From contig OZ246004.1 in the NCBI GenBank assembly GCA_965230495.1, positions 2,170,001-2,234,000 of the forward strand: DNA of 64,000 bases. Direction: 5' to 3'. The notes under the pieces were generated by a model. It searched no databases. It saw nothing but the letters and a program-made list of their open reading frames with translations, and was not told where the DNA came from. Made by a program: the position numbers and the translations under genes. Origin of the DNA: JACJYM01 sp965230495 (GTDB taxonomy: Bacteria; Bacteroidota; Bacteroidia; Chitinophagales; Saprospiraceae). Below are positions 17,627 to 25,759 of this stretch, in pieces (position 1 is the stretch's first letter; each line of letters starts with the position of its first letter).

Positions 17627-18379
17627 ATGAGTGTTTGGAAGACTTTACATTTTTTTGATAGTGAAAAATACTTTGAAGAGATAGTTCCAAAAGTAAAACG
17701 TTTCCACACTTATTATAGTAATTTTTTTGAATCAGATTTAGCCAAATATGTCCGACGAAAAACAACTATATCTCAACTTCAGTCTTTTATAGATAATCTA
17801 TCTGAAGATCTGAAAAGACATAAAACACTTTTTGAAATTGCAACGAGAACAAAAAAACGAGATCAGCCATATTTGGAATTTATAAGACAGAAGAGTAAAG
17901 AGGAAGAAGAATTTAACAAGCTCAACGAACCACAATTCGAAACTTTTAGTAATCTTCTTGTATTTATAGTTTTTCAAGAGTGTGCAGCTTTCAATCCTCA
18001 TCTCATTCTAGGCAGAAGTATTTTTGGAGGGCATATAAAGTCAGATAAAGGATCTATTACCGAAGAAATATGTTCAAAAATAACAACAATGGACTTTTAT
18101 ACAGGTGAGTGGTATTCAACTTTCACTAACTGGGTTACAAAAGAAGAAGCGGAACTCTTGCTTATGGATTTTCAAAGTATTAAACCTAAACAGAGCCATT
18201 CAGAACGATATTATAATGATTTTAGGATATTTCTTGAAACAGCAGTAGAAAACTCATATGGATTTATTGCAGGTCAAAACTTGAATGAAGAATTAATAAC
18301 CTTAATAGAACAGCCAATAGTAAAGGTAGAATTGGATATGAAAAAGCTAAACTTACAAAGCGTAATAGAATATAAATAG
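17627..18379 (+). CDS. Hypothetical protein (cassette 7)
   Basis: This 250-residue soluble protein is rich in helices and charged residues. The N-terminal 100 residues are probably coiled (LQSFIDNLSEDLKRHKTLFE, then RQKSKEEEEFNKL). No motif identifies a function. The segment MDFYTGEWYSTFTNWVTKEE (about 155-174) is aromatic-rich. Single gene in its cassette, starting 24 bp after the core. Base composition matches the neighbouring cassettes. Confidence 0.6.
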   Translation: MSVWKTLHFFDSEKYFEEIVPKVKRFHTYYSNFFESDLAKYVRRKTTISQLQSFIDNLSEDLKRHKTLFEIATRTKKRDQPYLEFIRQKSKEEEEFNKLNEPQFETFSNLLVFIVFQECAAFNPHLILGRSIFGGHIKSDKGSITEEICSKITTMDFYTGEWYSTFTNWVTKEEAELLLMDFQSIKPKQSHSERYYNDFRIFLETAVENSYGFIAGQNLNEELITLIEQPIVKVELDMKKLNLQSVIEYK

Positions 18380-18388
18380 AATGGCTAT

Positions 18389-18454
18389 CACTAACACTGC
18401 ATATCAGATCAGCTTCCCATTTGGTCAGCCGCTCGATATGCTTGGACGTTATGA
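18389..18454 (+). other. attC site of cassette 7
   Basis: Inverse core CACTAAC (18389-18395) and core GTTATGA (18448-18454) enclose the arms GCATATC and GATATGC. The loop differs from the CTCCTTCGTCG group. The inverse core is the exact complement of the starting core GTTAGTG at 17603. Confidence 0.86.
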
Positions 18455-18869
18455 TTCAATTATTTTTCACACATCAGCCCCCATACCAGATGCCTAAGGA
18501 TGAATATTTATGTTGAAAATAAAACATTGTAATGGGGCTAAATTTTAGATCAAGTTTTACGACGAGTCGTGTTAAAAGCTTGCTTTTAAAAACGTAAGAC
18601 GTTTAAAAACTTGCCAAAAGTTAGCGAATTTCAAGGACAATGTCAAGTTTTAATTAACTATTAAGGTCATCTTTTGTCAAAAAAACAGACGCATATCATA
18701 GATAATGACGTCATATTTTTGCCATCGGCATTCCGATATGGGGAATAAGGGATGTTTTTGCTGTAAAAAATAACAACGATTGCTTAGCTTGCAATTCATA
18801 TGAATCTGAACATAACATTAGACATGCTCCATGACTTCCTATCGTCGTCACAGAGCATGTCATTATCCG
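18449..18869 (+). repeat. Non-coding integron cassette, copy 3 (cassette 8)
   Basis: This 421-bp copy appears identical to copy 2. It follows cassette 7 and precedes cassette 9, so the same unit occupies slots 2, 5 and 8. It holds no gene and, with attC_7, explains the gene-free stretch 18380-18893. Confidence 0.88.
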
Positions 18870-18875
18870 TTAGTC
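18810..18875 (+). other. attC site of cassette 8
   Basis: Inverse core ACATAAC (18810-18816) and core GTTAGTC (18869-18875), with arms GACATGCTC and GAGCATGTC, as in the other two copies. Confidence 0.88.
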
Positions 18876-18893
18876 ATCATCAAAAATTAAAAA

Positions 18894-19814
18894 TTGAGTC
18901 AAGACCATAAGAATAAGTCCATTAGTTTATTTCTTGAAAATAACAAGCTAATCCAAAATTTGGAACTAACTGAGCTGGAGAAAGATTCAATTTTCGTTAT
19001 TGAAGATGCATATTATCAAGTTGTTTTAGATGAATCATCTCAGTATGATAGACTCGGACAAAATCCAATTTGGGGAATAGCTTCTGAATTAAGAGATAGA
19101 GTTCATACGTACACAAGTGCATCATATGCAAATTATGTTATGGGTAATTATCTATCAGGTGAGGTGCTCTCAAGAACGGCAACAGAGAGCAGTATAGGAT
19201 TGAAATATATAATGTCTCAACCTGAAACAAGTGGTTTTGCTTCTTTTATTAAAACCTACATTGACAAGGAAAATGAAAGGATTCGAAAATGGAAAAACAC
19301 AGCATCAACTTTAACGGGCGAACAAAAAGATAGTCACTTAATGATGGCGAATATTAGGCAAGAGGCAATTGACAACATAAACAAGAATGAAATTTGGCAA
19401 AACTTCAATATAAATATTGAAGGTGAAATTGCAAGTTGGCCTAATATTTTTGGCTTGTTTAAAGAAACAGGCTCAGAAGTGGACTACAGAACAATTTATG
19501 CTATGATGTGCTCTCAAGTTCATAGTGATGCTGGGGACGTAATAAATCGTGTATTAGCCAGAATTGTAGAAATACTGACAAACAATAAAAAGTATGGAGA
19601 AACAAATATTTTAGAAGAAAGAACATTTAGTCTTTTTATGATTCAATTTGGAATTAGATATTTTCTAGACGGTTTAATAGCATATACAAAACGATTTGAA
19701 CTTCTAAATTCGAAAATGAAACTAATTGTAATGAAAGAACAAGTTAATGACCAACTACAATCAATTGCAATCAGACTAGATAATATTAAGAAAACAAAAA
19801 TAAACGATGACTAA
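18894..19814 (+). CDS. DUF5677-like hypothetical protein (cassette 9)
   Basis: This 306-residue protein starts at TTG, 25 bp after the core. It is all-helical and soluble, with conserved-looking segments SGEVLSRTATESSIGLKYI (about 90-108) and YRTIYAMMCSQVHSDAG (about 197-213). The pattern Y-x(6)-S-x-x-x-H-x-D resembles DUF5677-type proteins of unknown function, often found in accessory and defence regions. Its stop codon TAA is supplied by the inverse core GACTAAC of its own attC, so the gene end and the recombination site overlap. Function unknown. Confidence 0.65.
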   Translation: MSQDHKNKSISLFLENNKLIQNLELTELEKDSIFVIEDAYYQVVLDESSQYDRLGQNPIWGIASELRDRVHTYTSASYANYVMGNYLSGEVLSRTATESSIGLKYIMSQPETSGFASFIKTYIDKENERIRKWKNTASTLTGEQKDSHLMMANIRQEAIDNINKNEIWQNFNINIEGEIASWPNIFGLFKETGSEVDYRTIYAMMCSQVHSDAGDVINRVLARIVEILTNNKKYGETNILEERTFSLFMIQFGIRYFLDGLIAYTKRFELLNSKMKLIVMKEQVNDQLQSIAIRLDNIKKTKINDD

Positions 19815-19873
19815 CACTATATATCACTCCATAGCTCCTTCGTCGCTACGGAGGATATAATTATACGTTAGGC
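19809..19873 (+). other. attC site of cassette 9
   Basis: Inverse core GACTAAC (19809-19815) and core GTTAGGC (19867-19873) enclose the arms TATATC and GATATA plus CCATAGC/GCTACGG; the loop has CTCCTTCGTCG. The inverse core is the exact complement of the starting core GTTAGTC at 18869. Confidence 0.88.
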
Positions 19874-19893
19874 AGAATTAAAAACAAATATAA

Positions 19894-21069
19894 ATGAAAG
19901 GAATAGTAATAATTGAATTGAAAGGCTTTTCTGAAGCAGCAAAATCTCTCGTTTATAGAATGGAGAAGATTGAATTAGAAGATACTCAAGTAAAATTGAA
20001 GTATAGAAATATCATTGATTCTATAGTCACTGCTACAACTACAATTTTTCCAGCTACTGAAATAAAAAAAATAGGTGGAGACACATGGGTGATTCAATTT
20101 GAAAATCTTGAAACTGCAATTAAGAGTGCCTCACATATTTACCAAGTCTCATACGAAGAAGTTGTCAAAACTGGTCTGTTTTATGTTAAACCTGTTATAG
20201 CTGTTGGTCAAGCTAATACACAATTCGAAGGAGAAAGGTTTTTAGATACTGAAACAATAAACATTTATAGAGTAGCCGATTCTGGCGAACCATATGCTTT
20301 ATATTTAGTTGACTCAGAACCTGAAACTCATTTAAAGGTTGAACTAAGCCTTAACCCAAAACTTGAATCACTTCAAAAAACTATCAATTTTCACGAGATT
20401 GATTGGAGAAGTATTGAGTTCAATGAAGAGCAACTATCCTATGAACCAGCTTTTTATCTATCATCTTTACTAAGAGAAAATGATATTGCTTTTTTTAAAT
20501 CAAACAAAGATTCATTCAATAAATTTGTTGAACTACAAAATCAATCTAAGCTCATTTACGCATTCGGAGGACCTATCAGATATAAAAGTTCTGAGTATGA
20601 TAATTATGCACGAAGCATATTTGATTTATTTGAAAATAAACCTTGTAAATGTTATGTGATGTCATATATCGATCCAAATGGAAATTTAACAAATAACTAC
20701 TACTGGCTTAAACTCTGCCAAACTTTCATTAGAGATTACGATGGCAAATTCACCTATTCATTTTATGAAGTAGACACAAGTGAAGTAAAACCTTTGGCTT
20801 ACCATATATATGATGAAAAATTTATTCAATTAGTACTTAGAAATTACAATCCTGCAGAGAATGAAAGTATAATGAGTAGCTCAATACTTATGAGAAACGA
20901 ATTATTAGCAGAAAAATACATTAATGAGTTTTTAGAAAATTTTCGTAGGGTATCCAATCAAACGCCTGAATCATTAGGTATATACTTAGATAGAATACAA
21001 TTACCAAAAGAGAAAAAAGAAGAAATAGATAATTACATCAGTAACTTAAAACAAAATGAATTATCCTGA
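19894..21069 (+). CDS. Protein with N-terminal nucleotide-cyclase-like domain (cassette 10)
   Basis: This 391-residue protein starts with a fold that resembles a class III nucleotide cyclase. IVIIELKGFSEA (about 4-15) stands where cyclases have a metal-binding Asp and GF motif, here with Glu, and KKIGGDTWVIQF (about 58-69) resembles the K-x-x-GD-x-x-x-x-x-F hairpin. ETAIKSASHIYQ and a G-x(6)-A-x-GQA stretch follow. Residues 200-390 form a second helical region without a recognised motif. It overlaps the methyltransferase gene by 14 bp, so the two are probably one functional unit. Whether it is an active cyclase, a degenerate sensor or something else is open. Confidence 0.6.
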   Translation: MKGIVIIELKGFSEAAKSLVYRMEKIELEDTQVKLKYRNIIDSIVTATTTIFPATEIKKIGGDTWVIQFENLETAIKSASHIYQVSYEEVVKTGLFYVKPVIAVGQANTQFEGERFLDTETINIYRVADSGEPYALYLVDSEPETHLKVELSLNPKLESLQKTINFHEIDWRSIEFNEEQLSYEPAFYLSSLLRENDIAFFKSNKDSFNKFVELQNQSKLIYAFGGPIRYKSSEYDNYARSIFDLFENKPCKCYVMSYIDPNGNLTNNYYWLKLCQTFIRDYDGKFTYSFYEVDTSEVKPLAYHIYDEKFIQLVLRNYNPAENESIMSSSILMRNELLAEKYINEFLENFRRVSNQTPESLGIYLDRIQLPKEKKEEIDNYISNLKQNELS

Positions 21070-21994
21070 TATTCAAGAGCATGGTATCTTATTCGGAATA
21101 GCATTGATTGGAGTAAGGTTTAAAATATTTGAATATTTGATAAATCCAAATGTTAAGAAAACCGATATTCAAACTGCACTATCAATTAACAATACATATC
21201 TAGACAGGTGGTTAGATTCTGCAATTGCTTACGAATTAATAATTTGTCAAAATGGGATATATAAATTGACTCCTCTTGGTAGAAGGTTTACAATGAAGAG
21301 TGAAAATTCCCAAGTAGCAAACTTAATACAAGGTATATTTTCAACATTACTCATAAATGAGTCCTTATCTGATATGGAAACTGGACACCAACCAGGATAC
21401 AATGTAGTGAATCAGTTTACCGAAATTTCAAATTTCTATAATTACGTGAATCAGAAAAAGAATGATCCGCTAATTGAAGAAATTCAAAAACATCCTAAAT
21501 TCAAAAACATTATTCCTAAACAAGGTAAAATTCTAGACTTCAGCTGTGGTAATGGATGGTTTCTAACTAAAAACAAATCATTATTCCAAAACAATAAACT
21601 GTTTGGTGTAAGTGATTCTAAGGACTTAGATGGAGAATTTACTATTCTAAGTAATGAAGAGTTTATAAAATCACAGATAAAATTTGACGTAATTATTCTT
21701 AATAAAGTTTTCCACCATATTTGGGATGACAATAAATTATTAGAATCAATACTAAGCAAGCTAACAGTAAATGGGAATTTGATTTTATGGGAGTTCAAAT
21801 GGTTTGATAAGATTGAATCATATTCTAAACATAGAGAAATAGTTTTCTTAAACTTGATAGAACATATTCAAAAGGCGGAATATCATAGCATTGAAGAATT
21901 TAAAAACAAATTTGAATCACATAACCACGGAATTGATTACTTTGAAATCGACGATGGAAAACAACTGATATACATAATCAATAAGTTAGTGTAA
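21056..21994 (+). CDS. SAM-dependent methyltransferase with N-terminal winged helix (cassette 10)
   Basis: This 312-residue protein has a helix-turn-helix-like N-terminus (about 10-100, with KKTDIQTALSINNTYLDRWL and YKLTPLGRRFTM) and a class I methyltransferase domain. Motif I is GKILDFSCGNGWFL (about 157-170), the post-I region has KLFGVSD, and motif IV is FDVIILNKVFHHIWDD (about 210-225). This wHTH plus methyltransferase layout is typical of small-molecule O-methyltransferases; the substrate is unknown. Its start lies within the previous gene. The pair forms a two-gene cassette. Confidence 0.78.
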   Translation: MNYPDIQEHGILFGIALIGVRFKIFEYLINPNVKKTDIQTALSINNTYLDRWLDSAIAYELIICQNGIYKLTPLGRRFTMKSENSQVANLIQGIFSTLLINESLSDMETGHQPGYNVVNQFTEISNFYNYVNQKKNDPLIEEIQKHPKFKNIIPKQGKILDFSCGNGWFLTKNKSLFQNNKLFGVSDSKDLDGEFTILSNEEFIKSQIKFDVIILNKVFHHIWDDNKLLESILSKLTVNGNLILWEFKWFDKIESYSKHREIVFLNLIEHIQKAEYHSIEEFKNKFESHNHGIDYFEIDDGKQLIYIINKLV

Positions 21995-22007
21995 AAAGAA
22001 GAACTCT

Positions 22008-22072
22008 GCCTAACAATATATAAGACGGAATATTCCCTGCGGTCATACTCCGCTTATAATCATCCGTTAGTC
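22008..22072 (+). other. attC site of cassette 10
   Basis: Inverse core GCCTAAC (22008-22014) and core GTTAGTC (22066-22072) enclose the arms TATAAG-CGGA and TCCGCTTATA. The inverse core is the exact complement of the starting core GTTAGGC at 19867. Confidence 0.88.
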
Positions 22073-22096
22073 GCAAGTAGGGAAAAATAGATAAAA

Positions 22097-23089
22097 TTGG
22101 AAAACAACCTAAAAAAAGAATATGAAGACCGAGCTTTCATTTATGGAAGAATATCAACATATATGAAAGTTGAGTTAGATTGCCTTTTATGGGATAACCA
22201 AATACCTTTTTTAACTATAAATTCACGAATTAAGACCTTAGAATCTTTCACTGAAAAAATAGATAGAAAAGAATATGTAGATCCCTTTGATCAGGTGGAG
22301 GACTTTTGTGGATTTCGAATTGTATGTTACTACCGAAGTGATATGCTTAGAATTAGCAAACTACTTAGTGAAGAATTTGAAGTTTTAGAGTCTTTCAACA
22401 AGGAGGACTTATTAAAAGAAAACGAATTTGGTTATAGGTCATATCATATCATTGCAAAAATACCTAAAGGAAGGTCGCCGCATATGATTGATGATTCATT
22501 TAGCAATTATAAGTTTGAAATTCAAATCAGGACAGTGTTAATGCATGCATGGGCTGAAATTCAACATAAATTAGCTTACAAAAATGAAACACAAATCCCT
22601 CCTTCAATGCGAAAAGAATTTGCGTTTTTGAGTGCAAAATTGGAAGAGTCTGATTTTCAATTTGAGAGGTTAAAGAATGAAAGCGAGCAAATTCAAAAAG
22701 ATTTTAGAGAAAAAGTAGAAAATGAAGAAATTAACAAAAGTTACGATCTAAATCTCGATTCTTTGCGAGCACTCTTACAAGCCAAATTTCCGGATCGTAA
22801 AGAGGACTTAAATGCAATATCAAAACTTCTTGAACAAATTAAAGATGCAAATCTAGACTTAAAAGAAGTGCTGCAAACGTATGAAGTTGCCAAAGAGTAC
22901 ATTTTAGAAACTCTGGAAGCTGATTCTACATTCTTTACAAGAAGCGGAATAATAAGAACAGCATTAAATCTTCTTAATGATGAATTTTGGAATAACTATG
23001 TAAGAACAGTCGATATGAATAAATATGCTGATTGGGTACAAGATCAAGAAAAACAGAGGACATTGTTAAAGAAGAAAACCAGCGACTAA
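22097..23089 (+). CDS. RelA/SpoT-domain nucleotide pyrophosphokinase, hydrolase-less (cassette 11)
   Basis: This 330-residue protein starts at TTG. Its RelA/SpoT synthetase domain spans about 15-165: DPFDQVEDFCGFRIV with the metal ligand Asp69, the nucleotide-stacking Tyr113 in FGYRSYH, and FEIQIRTVLMHAWAEIQHKL (140-159). There is no HD hydrolase domain and no TGS/ACT regulatory region. A helical C-terminal extension of about 165 residues follows. Small alarmone synthetases and toxSAS or CapRel-like toxins share this core, so it may make (p)ppGpp-like nucleotides or pyrophosphorylate another target during phage attack. No antitoxin gene is in the cassette; the C-terminal part could play that role (inference). 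The stop codon TAA lies in the attC inverse core. Confidence 0.85.
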   Translation: MENNLKKEYEDRAFIYGRISTYMKVELDCLLWDNQIPFLTINSRIKTLESFTEKIDRKEYVDPFDQVEDFCGFRIVCYYRSDMLRISKLLSEEFEVLESFNKEDLLKENEFGYRSYHIIAKIPKGRSPHMIDDSFSNYKFEIQIRTVLMHAWAEIQHKLAYKNETQIPPSMRKEFAFLSAKLEESDFQFERLKNESEQIQKDFREKVENEEINKSYDLNLDSLRALLQAKFPDRKEDLNAISKLLEQIKDANLDLKEVLQTYEVAKEYILETLEADSTFFTRSGIIRTALNLLNDEFWNNYVRTVDMNKYADWVQDQEKQRTLLKKKTSD

Positions 23090-23151
23090 CAAGTGATATG
23101 AGATCAGACTTGCTAACGCTGCGTCCGCTCCATATCACAGAACCGTTGTGC
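23084..23151 (+). other. attC site of cassette 11
   Basis: Inverse core GACTAAC (23084-23090) and core GTTGTGC (23145-23151) enclose the arms GTGATATG and CATATCAC. The inverse core is the exact complement of the starting core GTTAGTC at 22066. Confidence 0.88.
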
Positions 23152-23166
23152 CCAATATAAGATATA

Positions 23167-24021
23167 ATGAAATTTTCAGAAAGAATAGGAATTAGAGAAG
23201 TTAAAGCGACCATTCAGCTTGAATCAATCGATGCTGAACTAAGAAGCGGATTATGGAACGTTTTTCTAATGTTCTATGGTGACCCAATGGACAGAGAATC
23301 GTGTACCAGTGTAGGTCTATCAAAATATAAAAACTTTATTGAGACGCTTTGGTTCTCACATTTTAAGTCTCCAATGGATACAGTTCCGTATTCGAAATCA
23401 GATACAGTTTCTTGGTTGAGAAAACAATTCTTCTCTTGGGAATGGTTTGATGTATACGACTTCATAGAGTTTATTGTAAAAACCCCTAACCCAGCAAATT
23501 CAAATGAACTGACTGAGGCTTTTAACTTCATTTTAAAAAGAGAACTATCGGGATATAGATTCATTGGACTTGAACTAACTCCAATTTCGGATGAAAATCA
23601 AATAGCTGAAATTCAAAAGGCTCTAGACTCTTCAAATGAAAATGGTCTCAAAGGAGTTTCCATCCATTTACATTCCGCTTTGGAAAAATTATCTGATAAG
23701 AAAACACCTGACTATAGAAACTCTATTAAAGAATCTATTTCAGCAATTGAGTCATTAGCCCAAATTATTTCTGGCGACAAAAAAGCCGAACTTGGAAAAG
23801 CTTTGAAACTTATAAAAGATAAGTTGGGACTTCATGGGGCACTTGAACAAGGATTTATAAAAATATACGGATATACCAGTGATGGAGATGGGATAAGACA
23901 CTCGCTTATGGAAGAGCCAAACTTAGATTTAGAAGATGCAACTTACATGTTGACATCATGCAGTGCCTTTATAAATTACTTGATAATAAAAGCTAATAAA
24001 GCAGGAATAGAATTAAAATAA
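23167..24021 (+). CDS. AbiJ-like abortive infection protein (cassette 12)
   Basis: This 284-residue protein opens with KFSERIGIREVKATIQLESIDAELRSGLWN, broken here as FSERIG (about 3-8) and IDAELRSGLWN (about 25-35). That matches the AbiJ N-terminal domain pattern. Residues 145-280 form a helical domain resembling the abortive-infection C-terminal family: a run of YRNSIKESISAIESLAQII, a lysine-rich hinge, then GDGIRHSLMEEP and LTSCSAFINYLI. AbiJ-type proteins stop phage growth by killing or halting the host; the target is not established. It is the only gene in the cassette, 21 bp after the core. Confidence 0.75.
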   Translation: MKFSERIGIREVKATIQLESIDAELRSGLWNVFLMFYGDPMDRESCTSVGLSKYKNFIETLWFSHFKSPMDTVPYSKSDTVSWLRKQFFSWEWFDVYDFIEFIVKTPNPANSNELTEAFNFILKRELSGYRFIGLELTPISDENQIAEIQKALDSSNENGLKGVSIHLHSALEKLSDKKTPDYRNSIKESISAIESLAQIISGDKKAELGKALKLIKDKLGLHGALEQGFIKIYGYTSDGDGIRHSLMEEPNLDLEDATYMLTSCSAFINYLIIKANKAGIELK

Positions 24022-24028
24022 ATACTGG

Positions 24029-24088
24029 GCACAACAACGGGTATAGTGCATGCCCTGCGGGACACGCACCATACCCAAACCGTTGGCG
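24029..24088 (+). other. attC site of cassette 12
   Basis: Inverse core GCACAAC (24029-24035) and core GTTGGCG (24082-24088) enclose GGGTATAGTGC and GCACCATACCC, with CCCTGCGGG at the tip. The inverse core is the exact complement of the starting core GTTGTGC at 23145. Confidence 0.9.
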
Positions 24089-24165
24089 GTAATTTAAAAG
24101 TCGTGACCAATTAAACCTTTTGCTAAAAATGAAGTCTAAATAGATACTAACAAAAAATTAAAAAA

Positions 24166-25128
24166 ATGAAATTAAAAATTTTGACCATCACAGCTTTAGT
24201 TGTGTTTTTAGTAACATCTTGCAATAAAGATGATGACAGCACAACACCCACTACAAATTGTACCTCAGACCAAGTTCTTGACGATACTCGGGGTGATTGC
24301 AATGAAACTTTACCCTTTAATTCAGAATTTGTACAAAGTACATCTGCAACAACAAGGACTATTACGGCTAACAGCATTCCAGACCATATGGTAGGGTTGT
24401 TTGGTTCTGGATCAGGAGCTCTCAATCCTAATGCTATTTCTGAACAAAATGAAAGTTATACCATTACATTGAACCCAACACTTTCAGGTACACTTACCCC
24501 TTTGCTTTCTACAACAGGAACAGGTCCAAATGCAGGACCCCAATATTCATTTGGAGTATTACTTAATGGTGTAGAATTAGACCCAGTTGCAGCAGAACCA
24601 TTTCCGCACGAGGGAATTATGAGTCCGAACGTAAATTGGGAATGGAATTTAGAAGCTTTAAATGTTAATTTAGGATTGGATTGCAATAATGCTCACGTAC
24701 AGCCAACAGGAAAATATCATTATCACGGTTCGCCAACCCTATACTTACAAAATTTAAATATCGCAACTAACGCAATGACACTAATCGGATATGCAGCAGA
24801 CGGTTTTCCTATTTACTATAAATATGCCTATTCTGATGCGAGTGATAATTCATCAGCCATTATAGAAATGACATCAAGCTATAAGCTAAAAACAGGAACA
24901 AGACCAGGGGATGGGGTAACAGCACCTTGTGACGTTTATAATGGTGTTTATTCAAATGATTATGAATATGAAAATGGATTAGGAACATTAGATGAAGCCA
25001 ATGGAAGAACAGGCGTGACGCCAGAATACCCATCAGGCACTTATTATTATGTGATTACTGATGAATTCCCAAGCATACCAAGGTATTTTAAAGGAACTCC
25101 TTCTAACGACTTCAAGATTGGAGGATAA
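24166..25128 (+). CDS. YHYH-domain lipoprotein (cassette 13)
   Basis: This 320-residue lipoprotein has a lipobox ending VTSC at Cys20, followed by an acidic Asp-rich stretch that often marks Bacteroidetes surface lipoproteins. The body is a YHYH domain: GVLLNGVELDP, NAHVQPTGKYHYHG (about 181-194) with the His/Tyr motif, then LIGYAADGFPIYYKYAY and TYYYVITDEFPSIPRYF. YHYH proteins are secreted proteins of unknown function, possibly metal-binding. It abuts the next gene with no gap, so they are cotranscribed. Confidence 0.85.
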   Translation: MKLKILTITALVVFLVTSCNKDDDSTTPTTNCTSDQVLDDTRGDCNETLPFNSEFVQSTSATTRTITANSIPDHMVGLFGSGSGALNPNAISEQNESYTITLNPTLSGTLTPLLSTTGTGPNAGPQYSFGVLLNGVELDPVAAEPFPHEGIMSPNVNWEWNLEALNVNLGLDCNNAHVQPTGKYHYHGSPTLYLQNLNIATNAMTLIGYAADGFPIYYKYAYSDASDNSSAIIEMTSSYKLKTGTRPGDGVTAPCDVYNGVYSNDYEYENGLGTLDEANGRTGVTPEYPSGTYYYVITDEFPSIPRYFKGTPSNDFKIGG

Positions 25129-25707
25129 ATGAAATATTTATATATCATCCTTTTTCTAATGTGTGGAAATTCAATTTTCGCACACGAACCAAATGAAGCT
25201 TTTTTTATCTTCAATATAGGAGAGAATCAAATTACGATTGAGGCAGAACTTCCTTGGTCAATGCGAAATGCCCTAATAAAATTCAATCCAAATCTTGAAA
25301 CATCTACCAATAAGCAAGACTTTGAAAATACTTTTGTGGAATACATTAGACACAATTTAATTTTGAAAGATAGAAATGGTGGAATTTTAGAATTTGAAAA
25401 ATTCGAAGAAATCAAAAAAAATGGTCACACACATCAAAATGATTACTTGCTGACATTTAATGGCAATAATTTATCAGAAGTAAGTAACACCATAATGTTT
25501 AATATATATACAAACCAAGTAAATTATAATACAATAACTTGGTTTGGGACTAAGTTTAAAACTTCTAAAAAGAAAACATCCTTTAAAGTAAATGAGGAAA
25601 GTAAACATATTTTTTTTCAAAATTGGTGGCTATACTTAATTCCAATATTACTTGTAATAGGCATATTTATTTTCAAACAAATACCACCAACAATGTATAA
25701 GCGATAA
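25129..25707 (+). CDS. DUF6702-like exported protein with C-terminal membrane anchor (cassette 13)
   Basis: This 192-residue protein has a signal peptide (YLYIILFLMCGNSIFA, cleaved before HEPNEA), a beta-rich exported domain and one C-terminal helix (WWLYLIPILLVIGIFIF) with a short basic tail. The N-terminal H-E-x-x-E-A-F and Gly-Glu-Asn turn resemble DUF6702 proteins of Bacteroidetes; function unknown. Its ATG follows the YHYH stop codon directly. The last residues and the stop codon lie inside the attC site. Confidence 0.65.
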   Translation: MKYLYIILFLMCGNSIFAHEPNEAFFIFNIGENQITIEAELPWSMRNALIKFNPNLETSTNKQDFENTFVEYIRHNLILKDRNGGILEFEKFEEIKKNGHTHQNDYLLTFNGNNLSEVSNTIMFNIYTNQVNYNTITWFGTKFKTSKKKTSFKVNEESKHIFFQNWWLYLIPILLVIGIFIFKQIPPTMYKR

Positions 25708-25749
25708 TTGCTCGTATCCTCGCAACTACGCTTATACTAACCGTTGTGA
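25685..25749 (+). other. attC site of cassette 13
   Basis: Inverse core CACCAAC (25685-25691) and core GTTGTGA (25743-25749) enclose GTATAAGCG and CGCTTATAC. The inverse core matches the complement of the starting core GTTGGCG at 6 of 7 bases. It overlaps the end of the coding region. Confidence 0.85.
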
Positions 25750-25759
25750 GTAATTAAAA

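Noticed and set aside
13060..18869. The three 421-bp copies as an insertion sequence or MITE
   Set aside because: They carry no transposase, have no terminal inverted repeats or target duplications, and begin and end exactly at the G^TT cassette junctions with their own attC.
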